Shown: positions 1-6,098 of the stretch, piece after piece | Layout of the letters: every line of letters starts with the position of its first letter | How positions within the stretch are numbered: position 1 is the stretch's first letter | Assembly (NCBI GenBank): GCA_937982665.1 | Contig: CALJLD010000291.1 | Span: 1-13,832, forward strand | Length of the DNA: 13,832 bases | Source: an uncultured Planctomycetales bacterium | GTDB taxonomy: Bacteria > Planctomycetota > Planctomycetia > Pirellulales > S012-138 | Direction: 5' to 3' | Translations under genes and position numbers: made by a program | The notes under the pieces: generated by a model | What the model saw: the letters and a program-made list of their open reading frames with translations, nothing else | Database searches by the model: none | Told to the model about the DNA's origin: nothing

Positions 1-801
1 GTTGTTGGCGAGATTGCCTATGACGACCTGCTGCTGGAACAGTTGGTAGGCGCCGGCGGTATCGGCAAAGTCTTCCGTGCCGTGAGACGTTCGACCGGCG
101 AAGTGCTGGCGGTCAAGGCGTTGGCCAAGAAGCATCATCGCAACGCCGCGGCGGTGGCTGCCTTTCTGAATGAGGCGGCCATCCTGGCCGAGCTGCGGCA
201 TCCTCGCATTGTGCCGGCCCGCGGTCTGGGACAGTTCCCAAGCGGCGGGCTGTTCCTGGCGATGGATTTCGTTCGCGGAGAAGATCTCGGGCAGCGATTG
301 CCGCGCGGTCCGCTTTCTTCCGCGGAAGCGCTCGATGTCATCACGCAGATCGCCGAGGCACTCGTCGCCGCGCATGAACGCGGGATTGTGCATTGCGATC
401 TCAAGCCGGCCAACATTCTGCTGAGCAAAGATGGCCGTGTGCTTGTGGCCGACTTCGGCTTCGCACAACTGATTGCGGACCGAATGTCGAACGCACGGCA
501 AATTCCCGTTCAAGCGGTTGCTGGCGGGACGCCTGGCTTTGCAGCGCCGGAGCAATGGAGCCAAAGTCCGGGCTCGGCGCAACTCGCGGCAACAGTCGAT
601 ATCTACGCGCTTGGCAAGTTGTTGCTGGCAATGCTCAATGGCGTCGCACCAACTCTTCATGACCAATCCTTGGCGATCGCCGCCGAGATCCCAGGCGCTC
701 TGGGGGAAGTGTGTCGGCGATGTCTGCAAACCACGCCTTCGCAGCGTTACGCATCCGCACGCGAGTTCCTGCGGGCTGCTCAGCAGGCCGCTTGTGCCTA
801 G
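1..801 (+). CDS. Ser/Thr protein kinase, 3' part (5' end outside window)
   Basis: Eukaryotic-type Ser/Thr kinase domain that phosphorylates proteins on Ser/Thr. The frame is open to base 1, so the true start lies upstream; 266 residues are visible. Numbered from the window edge: glycine loop GAGGIG at 17-22, ATP-binding Lys in AVKAL at 39, helix-C Glu in FLNEAAIL near 58, catalytic loop HCDLKPAN at 131-138, DFG at 151-153 and APE at 182-184. The kinase domain runs to the stop, with no C-terminal sensor or membrane segment. The usual HRD arginine is Cys (HCD), so this is a non-RD kinase that may not need activation-loop phosphorylation; HCD variants occur in bacterial Pkn2-like kinases. Any N-terminal domain is unseen. 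Kinase identity is firm; substrate is unknown. Confidence 0.95.
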   Translation, partial: VVGEIAYDDLLLEQLVGAGGIGKVFRAVRRSTGEVLAVKALAKKHHRNAAAVAAFLNEAAILAELRHPRIVPARGLGQFPSGGLFLAMDFVRGEDLGQRLPRGPLSSAEALDVITQIAEALVAAHERGIVHCDLKPANILLSKDGRVLVADFGFAQLIADRMSNARQIPVQAVAGGTPGFAAPEQWSQSPGSAQLAATVDIYALGKLLLAMLNGVAPTLHDQSLAIAAEIPGALGEVCRRCLQTTPSQRYASAREFLRAAQQAACA

Positions 802-1017
802 TGCATGTCTCACGTTGGGTACCGGCACGCATGATTTCGGGGTTCGTCGCAACATAAAGATCAAGATCTGAGCGGTTGTCGCTGACCGCGGCCTCACGCG
901 CTGGCCGCATTTCAAAAGTTCGATTTCAGATTGCCAAAGAGCGTGGGACTAATTTCGGATGAAAGCTGCGCAATGTACGAGGCGCGTTTTTCGGGCCTCG
1001 CTGCGGTTCAATCACGG

Positions 1018-1308
1018 TCACCTGTCGCTTGAAAATCGCGTGAAACCCCGGCTTTTCTTGCGTTTTGTGCAGGATTGATCTTCGTGCGAAACGATTTCTT
1101 GTGCGTTGAAAACCCTTTCGGACGCGTTGGAAACCTTTCCGGACGCGTGCGAAATCTTTCCCGACGCGTTGGAAAACATTCCGCATGCGTCGTGAATGAT
1201 TCCGCAGGTACTGGGAACGCTTCCATTCGCGTCGTGTTCCATTGCCGATAACGAACTGTTCCGCCTGGTCTGGAGCGGTGAGAGGATGTTTAGTTGGTAG
1301 ATGGCCAT
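1018..1308 (-). CDS. small protein with heptapeptide repeats, unrecognised
   Basis: An unrecognised 96-residue ORF. The start at 1308 is chosen because an AAGGAG box sits five bases upstream, with a second identical box ten bases further up. The N-terminus reads MAIYQLNILSPLQTRRN. From about residue 30 the protein is built of seven-residue units such as GKISHAS, GKVSNAS and GMFSNAS, because the DNA beneath is a 21-bp tandem repeat. The C-terminus is basic (TKRKKSRGFTRFSS). There is no membrane segment or known motif. The frame stays open upstream to an ATG at 1440 (140 residues), but that start has no good ribosome binding site. All three minus frames are open through the array because 21 is divisible by three, so openness alone is weak evidence. 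It may be a real small gene or a translated start leading into a DNA-level repeat. Confidence 0.45.
   Translation of the reverse strand: MAIYQLNILSPLQTRRNSSLSAMEHDANGSVPSTCGIIHDACGMFSNASGKISHASGKVSNASERVFNAQEIVSHEDQSCTKRKKSRGFTRFSSDR
1085..1252. repeat. tandem array, 21-bp period, each unit with a GGAA/TTCC-type dyad
   Basis: Eight imperfect units start at 1085, 1106, 1127, 1148, 1169, 1190, 1211 and 1232; a diverged unit may precede at 1064. Most units end in GACGCG or a close variant. The middle of each unit is an inverted repeat: GGAAACCTTTCC (third unit), GAAATCTTTC (fourth), GGAAAACATTCC (fifth) and GGGAACGCTTCC (seventh). The arms are kept while the centre varies. A 21-bp step is about two helical turns, so the dyads face the same side of the DNA. 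This suits a multi-site operator or a protein-loading site, though a coding heptad repeat is possible. Confidence 0.85.
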
Positions 1309-1345
1309 CGTTACTCCTTGGTGCTCCTTAAGACTTGGTATTACA
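1309..1345 (-). promoter_or_regulatory. double Shine-Dalgarno and candidate -10 box for the 96-residue ORF
   Basis: Read on the minus strand, two AAGGAG boxes (plus-strand 1314-1319 and 1324-1329) precede the ATG at 1308; the nearer is five bases away. Further upstream, TGTAAT (1340-1345) matches a sigma-70 -10 box in five of six bases and would give a leader of about 25 bases. No convincing -35 box was found at the right distance. Confidence 0.4.
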
Positions 1346-1556
1346 AAATGCGCGGACTGGCGTTCACCGCGATCCCAATAATTACGGCGCGAAACGATCA
1401 ACAATGACAGCGCGATGCTGCCACCGCGCAAGACGACCATGCCTCAGGACTGTTGTGTCATGAGCTTGCTTACCGAATTGGGGACTTACGATCGTGGCGC
1501 ATTCCCCCTCCACTTATAAATAAGGGTGTAAGCAGCTCAGATTTGCAGGCCGCGAA

Positions 1557-1576
1557 AGATTTTTTCCCAAAAATCT
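1557..1576. repeat. AT-rich perfect inverted repeat (8-bp stem)
   Basis: AGATTTTT and AAAAATCT are separated by TCCC. A second copy of CAGATTT at 1538-1544 could pair with AAATCTG at 1571-1577 instead, so two mutually exclusive hairpins are possible, as in an attenuator. No G+C-rich stem precedes the T run, so it is not a classical terminator. Confidence 0.45.
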
Positions 1577-1620
1577 GAACGCAGCAGCGGGCCGCCTTGT
1601 TGAGTTGCGGACTTTCACGG

Positions 1621-1661
1621 CCGAAGCGAAGCGCAATCAAGCAAGATTGCAAAACTTTCGG
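1621..1661. repeat. inverted repeat GCAATC / GATTGC with outer arms
   Basis: GCAATC (1633-1638) and GATTGC (1645-1650) form a perfect six-base stem around a six-base loop. CCGAA at the outer left and TTCGG at the outer right can extend it across an internal loop. Function is unknown; it may be part of a structured transcript together with the hairpin at 1557-1576. Confidence 0.35.
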
Positions 1662-1746
1662 GCGATAACAGTTCCGTTGAGCTGACCTGATTCAACGCTC
1701 AGGGAATCAATTCACAGGCCGATATTGAATGCCGTGGCACCCAAGA

Positions 1747-1788
1747 ATCGAGCCGCGACGATGCACTGCCTTCTGTCGGCGGCTCGAT
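1747..1788 (-). terminator. strong hairpin downstream of the receiver gene, possible terminator
   Basis: ATCGAGCCGC plus GAC (1747-1759) pairs with GTC, one bulged G, and GCGGCTCGAT (1775-1788). It lies about 50 bases past the stop of the minus-strand receiver gene ending at 1839. The run after the stem on the minus strand is only ATTCTT, so termination would be weak or factor-assisted. Confidence 0.45.
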
Positions 1789-1838
1789 AGTGATCGATAG
1801 AGGGCTTGTCCCCGGCGGTCGAGCTGGCCAAGCGGCGC

Positions 1839-2300
1839 TTAGAGTTCAACCAGTTCTATGTGACGCGCGATTTCGTCAACCAGTGTGTTGAAGCGGGCCG
1901 GCTTTTGAATAAATGCCGCAACGCCGCTTCGCATGATGCGGTCGATGATTCTCCGATCGCGCATCGCGCTCAGCACAATGATCGGGACGTTTGCTGTCGC
2001 CGGATGATGCGAGAGTGACTCAATTGCGCTGTGGCCGTCACCGTTGGGCATCGCTATGTCCGTCACGATAATGTCCGGCTGAAAGGCCAACGCCTTGACG
2101 ACACCGTCAGAGCCGAAGTATGCCTGCTCCAGATCTACAGCGAACCGCCGCAAACGGATCTGCAGAATCGTGTGGATGTGGGGATCGTCATCGATGGAGA
2201 GAATCCGCATTCTTCGGTGCGCAAGATCGAAGCGTCGAAGTTGGGGAAAGGGTTGCGGCTGGCGATCAAACTGGCGACGGCGGCGTTGTTGCAAAAGCAT
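1839..2300 (-). CDS. single-domain response regulator (receiver only)
   Basis: Receiver protein that accepts a phosphoryl group from a histidine kinase. From M1 at 2300: acidic pocket in ILSIDDD at 37-39, phospho-acceptor Asp81 in VTDIAMP, switch Ser111 in VLSAM, and Lys133 in IQKP. There is no output domain after it, so it probably acts by protein contact, like CheY or Spo0F. The start is uncertain. The ATG at 2300 has a good GGGAGA box five bases upstream and gives an unusual basic, Arg/Gln-rich 30-residue leader; the ATG at 2210 (MRILSIDDD) fits the family's usual length but has only a weak box. The gene lies downstream of the other minus-strand signalling genes after a 317-base gap, so it may have its own promoter. 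The cognate kinase could be the one at 4275-5927. Confidence 0.92.
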   Translation of the reverse strand: MLLQQRRRRQFDRQPQPFPQLRRFDLAHRRMRILSIDDDPHIHTILQIRLRRFAVDLEQAYFGSDGVVKALAFQPDIIVTDIAMPNGDGHSAIESLSHHPATANVPIIVLSAMRDRRIIDRIMRSGVAAFIQKPARFNTLVDEIARHIELVEL

Positions 2301-2617
2301 TGAGTTCTCCCGAATGAAATTTCATCAAAGAATTCGCGCACTGGTTCTCGCGCCTAAAGCGCAAACCAAGTGAACAAACCAACAGGGCCGGCCGATGGCA
2401 TCGGCCAAATGATGATGTTTCATGCAGCGCAAGCTGCGGGATGAACTCCCTGCACCAGCGAGTGCCAAGCGGAAAGAAGTGATGGCTGTCAGGAAGCCAA
2501 TTGAAATCTACGTTGCGAATTCGCCCTGGCAAATCTCCCAACTCAGTTTGCCGATAAGCGCAAAGCCATATCGAGCAATGCAGTTACAGAGCACATGCGC
2601 GAATCCGGTTTCCACTT
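2301..2617. other. intergenic gap between two minus-strand receiver genes
   Basis: No gene is supported here. Open frames on both strands lack family features. The only notable element is the inverted repeat at 2390-2406. A promoter for the downstream receiver gene would be expected in this gap, but no clear -35/-10 pair stands out. Confidence 0.4.
2390..2406 (-). terminator. palindromic hairpin GGCCGATG / CATCGGCC
   Basis: Eight-base perfect inverted arms flank a single base; a realistic RNA hairpin would be GGCCGA/TCGGCC with a five-base loop. On the minus strand it follows the receiver/HD-GYP gene by about 210 bases and is followed by a T-rich but interrupted run (GGTTTGTTC). It may be a terminator or an operator. 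Confidence 0.3.
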
Positions 2618-3853
2618 TTACGTGGCGGTCAGGTTGGCCACATTCGCGTTTGATTCGGCAGGCGCGGGAGCATCCGGGAAGACGAAGATCGGCTCGCGAA
2701 CGCCTGTCACGGTACCGGCGAATGCTTGAAGCCGATCTATGATGGGCGCCGTCAACTCCGTTCCAGCGACCAGCAGCGGCCCACCAAGTTGAGAATAAAC
2801 GGTTTCTGCCAGTTGCATGCCTGGCCTGGCATCCATCAGCAGCAGCGAACGATGAGACGCCGCGGAATCCGCCGATGATTCGCTGGGAGCAAAGGCGCAA
2901 AGGACGCGAGGACAATAGACCCCGCTGCGCGCCTTCATTGTTTCATAGGCGGCTGGAGCTGTGTTGCCTCCGGAGATCAGGCGATTGTAATCCAGCGTGG
3001 CTTTGAGCACTCTCGCGCCGATGGGAATCGCCTCGCCAGCAACGTCGTCGTCGGGAGTTCCTGATCCATCGAAGTGCTTTTCCTGGTAGCGAATGATCTC
3101 GACGACGGAATTCATGCGCGGGATATGACTGAGCAATCTGGCGCCGATTTCCGGATGTGTGAGAAAGAGCTCGCGATCGCGCATCGTCACGGACTCGCCC
3201 TGCGCGATTCTCTCAATCAACAACGCGGGAAGGCCTGCGCAACCGATGAAGCAGATCGCTGAAGCGCATTCCAGATCCCAGCTTGACTGCAGCCCAATCT
3301 TGCGGGCAACTTCTCTTGTACGGCTGCGAATCGCCCCAAGTTGTGCGAACAGGGCTGGCGCGCTGATGGAAAGCATGTCCGCCAGCAATCCCATACTGCC
3401 TGTGAGTGTATTGTTCAGCAGTTCTTTTCGCGCGGTGATCAGTTGGTGGTGGTCAACGCCCGCCTCAATTGTCTCGGCGAGCGCTTTGGCGCTGCAGGGT
3501 TTGCGGAGAAAACGAAAGACCTGACCCGTGTTGACCGCATTGATGGCCACGTCAAGATCCGTCGCGCCGGTGAGCATCATGCGAACGGTATCTGGCGAGA
3601 TCTTGTGGACTTGCGCCAAGAACTCGATTCCGCTGACGCGCGGCATGCCCATGTCGGCCACCACGACGCCGATTCGTTCCTGGCGGAGGACATCCAATCC
3701 GGCATCCGCGCTGTTTGCCGTCTGGACGGTGAACTTGCGGCGCAGCGCCAACTCGTAGACGCGCAGCAGATCGGGATCGTCGTCGACGAGCAGAATGCTT
3801 GTTGCGCAGTTGGCAGCTTGTGTTTCTGTCATTGTCTTGTTGGCCACTGGCAT
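2618..3853 (-). CDS. response regulator with degenerate HD-GYP domain
   Basis: A 411-residue protein: receiver domain (about 18-135), a linker, then an HD-GYP-type helical domain (about 145-300) and a C-terminal domain with GMQLAETV and REPIFVF. The receiver looks competent: DDD 24-26, phospho-acceptor Asp67 in VADMGMP, Thr95, Lys118. The HD-GYP fold is recognisable from TLTGSMGLLADMLS, HPEIGARLLSHIP and FDGSGTP. Its catalytic residues are lost: the HD pair of LLHDIGKIGIP is CF (CFIGCAGLP, 200-208), the HHE triad is YQE, and GYP is GTP. Active members hydrolyse cyclic di-GMP; this one probably cannot and may bind a nucleotide or a partner instead. Similar SQIGC/YQ-type divergent members exist to my recollection. 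It sits 38 bases downstream of the receiver gene ending at 3892 and is probably co-transcribed with it. No clear ribosome binding site precedes the ATG at 3853. Confidence 0.92.
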   Translation of the reverse strand: MPVANKTMTETQAANCATSILLVDDDPDLLRVYELALRRKFTVQTANSADAGLDVLRQERIGVVVADMGMPRVSGIEFLAQVHKISPDTVRMMLTGATDLDVAINAVNTGQVFRFLRKPCSAKALAETIEAGVDHHQLITARKELLNNTLTGSMGLLADMLSISAPALFAQLGAIRSRTREVARKIGLQSSWDLECASAICFIGCAGLPALLIERIAQGESVTMRDRELFLTHPEIGARLLSHIPRMNSVVEIIRYQEKHFDGSGTPDDDVAGEAIPIGARVLKATLDYNRLISGGNTAPAAYETMKARSGVYCPRVLCAFAPSESSADSAASHRSLLLMDARPGMQLAETVYSQLGGPLLVAGTELTAPIIDRLQAFAGTVTGVREPIFVFPDAPAPAESNANVANLTAT

Positions 3854-3891
3854 ATCGACAACTGTTTGGTTGTTGGCGGCCGCGCACGTAG

Positions 3892-4275
3892 TTAGTCGGT
3901 GTTGGCGTCTTCACGCATGGCCGTATTGATTGCTTGAAACAGCGCGGCGCTGGAGAACGGCTTTACCAGATAGAACCGCGCGCCGGCGGCCATGGCCGAT
4001 CTCCGCTGCGGCAGACTTGCGGAGAGCATGATGATGGGGATCGACTTAAGTTGCGGGTCGTCCTTGATGATGCCCAAAGCCGTGAGTCCGTCCATCACAG
4101 GCATTTGCACATCCATCACAACGGCCGATGGAGCTTCATCCCGACAAGCGTCGATGGCTTCTTGTCCGTTTACGGCGATGCGCGTGCGAAAGCCCATCTG
4201 CCCGAGCCGCAGCTCCAAGGAGAAGCGGATCTCCTTCTCATCGTCAACAATCAGGATTGACGGTTTCTCATCCAT
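3892..4275 (-). CDS. single-domain response regulator (receiver only)
   Basis: A 127-residue CheY-like receiver and nothing else. Asp11/Asp12 form the acidic pocket in ILIVDDE, Asp55 is the phospho-acceptor in VMDVQMP, Ser85 is the switch residue in MLSAS and Lys105 is in LVKPF. The ATG at 4275 is chosen because an AGGTGG box lies about four bases upstream and the residue spacing fits the family; the frame is open further upstream to 4431, but that part lies inside the histidine kinase gene in another frame. The start shares one base with the kinase stop (TGATG), which indicates translational coupling. The most likely phosphate donor is therefore the upstream kinase. With no output domain it should act by protein contact or as a phosphorelay intermediate. 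Confidence 0.96.
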   Translation of the reverse strand: MDEKPSILIVDDEKEIRFSLELRLGQMGFRTRIAVNGQEAIDACRDEAPSAVVMDVQMPVMDGLTALGIIKDDPQLKSIPIIMLSASLPQRRSAMAAGARFYLVKPFSSAALFQAINTAMREDANTD

Positions 4276-5927
4276 CACACCACCTGCGGATTTGAGATTG
4301 CATCCAATACTTGAGACAAGGCCGATTCTTCGACAGCGTCGATCGGCCAACACTCGAGCGTTGAGAATGTCACCGCCGGCAAGGGGCCTGCGGGTCGATT
4401 CATGCTGGCCTCGTCGGCAAGCTGCTCCCAATCATTGACGAACTCCGTGAGTTCTTCCTTGCGGCGCACCAAGAGCAGCAACCAGCTATCCTGCTCTGTT
4501 GGCACACAAACTTCCGTGGCGCGCAGCCGACATTGCAAGAGTTCGTCAAGTTCGCTCTTGCTGGACGAATTTGTGCCCAGCGCGTTTGCCTGAATCAAGC
4601 TGACCAGGCAATCGTCATGCCACGACAGTTGACCTGCGCGGGCGAGGCTGCGCCGCAGAATTGTGGACGTGTTGTGGACAGGAATTGTGAACCAGAATGT
4701 GCTTCCTTGCCCAATTTTGGATTCCACGCCAGTGCGTCCAAAATTCAAGTTGATGAGTTGCTTGGCGATGCTAAGTCCCAGGCCGAAGCCTTTGCCGGCA
4801 TGCCGCGCACCTTGCTCAAGCTGCTTGAAGCGTTGATAGAGTTCTGAGATTTGCTCTTCCGGAATCCCCGGTCCATTGTCCGTGACGCCAATGCGAACCT
4901 CTTGCGACGCTTCGTCAAAGCGAGCGGAAAGTTTGACCTGACCGGGCTCGCCACAGAACTTGATGGCGTTGGTGCCAAAGTTGATGATGGCCCTGCCGGC
5001 TTTCTCCGGATCGCCGAAGACTGCTGGCAAGTTGTTGGGGATTTCGACATGCAGTTCAACGGATTGGCTTTCCGCTCGTTGTTGCAAGGTTGGCGCAACT
5101 CGCTCGAAGATCGCCTGGATGGTGCACTCCAAGCGACGCACGCCGAGAATGCCCGATTCCAGCTTGCTGATGTCCAACATGTCGTCGACCATCGCATTCA
5201 AGTCATCGACACGATTATCAATGACGGCCAACACGCGTTTTTGTTCATCGTTGACATCGCCTAAGAGTTCGTCGCTTAGTAGCGATGCATATTCTTTGAT
5301 GACGGTCAGCGGTGTACGGAAATCATGCGACACGCTATCCACAAACTGGAATGCGGTCTTGTTGATATTGGCCAACTCCGTGTTGCGCTGCTCCAGCAGG
5401 CCTTGCTGATGCTGAAGCTGGGCCGCCCAAGTGTGCCGTGCCGAGACATCGACGATAACCAGCACAAGTTGCACTCCGCGATCCAGGATGATTGGCCCGA
5501 CGCTGATATCCGCGGGAAATGACACTTCGTCACGGCCAACACAGTGGATTGACTCCAGCATGGACGGCGCGTCTTGCTGCTCAAAGCCGTGGGCAAGCCT
5601 GTCCAGGACGGACGCGCGATACTCCTCGGTGACGAGATCGCGGAAGGATTTTCCGATCAAGTCACTCACGGGAATGCCGAACTTTGCGGCGGCTGCCGAA
5701 TTGGCGACTGTGATATCACCCCGCGCGTTGAGTTGCAGCAATGAGTGAGGCAAGACATCGATCAACCGCCGCATCCGCTCGACAGCCGCATAGCTTGCGC
5801 GCGTTGATTCGCCTTGTGTTCTCTGCTCCAGTGCGGCAGCACTGCGCGGAGACTGACTTCGGCGCATGGTAGCAAAGACCAGGCTGATTACAGTCGCGGC
5901 GACAATGAGAACGCTGTTTGCAGTCAT
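4275..5927 (-). CDS. membrane-anchored PAS sensor histidine kinase with GGDEF-like tail
   Basis: A 550-residue sensor kinase. Residues 5-20 form one hydrophobic anchor with no periplasmic sensor loop. A PAS domain spans about 52-165 (PHSLLQLNARGDITVANSAA), followed by a short coiled coil. The HisKA H-box SVSHDFRTPL places the phospho-His at 201. The ATP-binding domain has N320 (NFGTNAIKF), DNGPGIP at 350-356, GKGFGLGLSIAK at 378-389 and a final G-box GQGSTFWF. Residues about 435-545 follow the kinase core: SELDELLQCRLRATEV, then DSWLLLL, then VTFSTLECWP. This order resembles the second half of a GGDEF fold, but the signature is TEQDS, so no cyclase activity is expected. The ATG at 5927 has no clear ribosome binding site. 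It heads a minus-strand operon with the receiver that overlaps its stop. Confidence 0.95.
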   Translation of the reverse strand: MTANSVLIVAATVISLVFATMRRSQSPRSAAALEQRTQGESTRASYAAVERMRRLIDVLPHSLLQLNARGDITVANSAAAAKFGIPVSDLIGKSFRDLVTEEYRASVLDRLAHGFEQQDAPSMLESIHCVGRDEVSFPADISVGPIILDRGVQLVLVIVDVSARHTWAAQLQHQQGLLEQRNTELANINKTAFQFVDSVSHDFRTPLTVIKEYASLLSDELLGDVNDEQKRVLAVIDNRVDDLNAMVDDMLDISKLESGILGVRRLECTIQAIFERVAPTLQQRAESQSVELHVEIPNNLPAVFGDPEKAGRAIINFGTNAIKFCGEPGQVKLSARFDEASQEVRIGVTDNGPGIPEEQISELYQRFKQLEQGARHAGKGFGLGLSIAKQLINLNFGRTGVESKIGQGSTFWFTIPVHNTSTILRRSLARAGQLSWHDDCLVSLIQANALGTNSSSKSELDELLQCRLRATEVCVPTEQDSWLLLLVRRKEELTEFVNDWEQLADEASMNRPAGPLPAVTFSTLECWPIDAVEESALSQVLDAISNPQVV

Positions 5928-5955
5928 GCCGTTGCAAGCGCACGAGTTCCGTCAA

Positions 5956-5977
5956 GGCACGTCGCGGGGCACGTGCC
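5956..5977. promoter_or_regulatory. candidate operator: GGCACGT repeats with GGCACGTGCC palindrome
   Basis: GGCACGT occurs at 5956 and 5968 in direct orientation, 12 bases apart, and the second copy is part of the perfect ten-base palindrome GGCACGTGCC (5968-5977). The outer copy can also pair with ACGTGCC (5971-5977) as a hairpin with an eight-base loop. It is 29 bases upstream of the kinase ATG, suitable for an operator or a leader hairpin of the kinase transcript. Confidence 0.5.
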
Positions 5978-6025
5978 TGTATTTCTTTACAGTTACATAG
6001 CTTGCCAGATAGCCAAGTTTGCAGA

Positions 6026-6041
6026 TTGCGCGAAGGCGCAA
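6026..6041. repeat. hairpin TTGCGC-GAAG-GCGCAA
   Basis: Perfect six-base inverted repeat with a four-base GAAG loop, which reads as CTTC on the other strand. The arms share the GCGCAA core with the repeats at 6145 and 6171, so this may be one more site for the same regulator. Confidence 0.45.
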
Positions 6042-6098
6042 CCAGTTCGCGCATCGCTTTGCACTGTGCGCATGCTTGAAACCATCAGGGGAGACGCA

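Larger units (their letters stand above)
1309..1838. other. gene-poor stretch with several hairpins
   Basis: No convincing coding region was found here. Short open frames have no family match and no supporting ribosome binding site. One exception is a GGAGGGGG box ahead of an ATG near 1502 on the minus strand, but that frame closes after ten codons. The stretch does hold inverted repeats at 1557-1576, 1633-1650 and 1747-1788, listed separately. Confidence 0.5.

Noticed and set aside
872..889. GCGGT/ACCGC inverted repeat after the kinase stop
   Set aside because: Only five base pairs, no U-tract; too weak to call a terminator.
978..1000. CGAGGC/GCCTCG hairpin with a T-rich loop between the kinase gene and the repeat array
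   Set aside because: Six-base stem with an eleven-base loop and no T run after the stem on either strand, so it is not supported as a terminator.
926..1186. Arg-rich minus-strand open frame through the 21-bp repeats (repeat units like KGFQRVR)
   Set aside because: All three minus frames are open because the repeat length is a multiple of three; this one has no ribosome binding site, unlike the frame starting at 1308.
1085..1252. CRISPR array
   Set aside because: Units are contiguous 21-bp imperfect repeats with no unique spacers between them and no cas genes.
2422..2742. 106-residue plus-strand open frame
   Set aside because: It overlaps the end of the receiver/HD-GYP gene antisense, has no family features and reads like shadow coding.
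3341..3895. 184-residue plus-strand open frame
   Set aside because: Entirely antisense to the receiver/HD-GYP gene, whose motifs are unambiguous.
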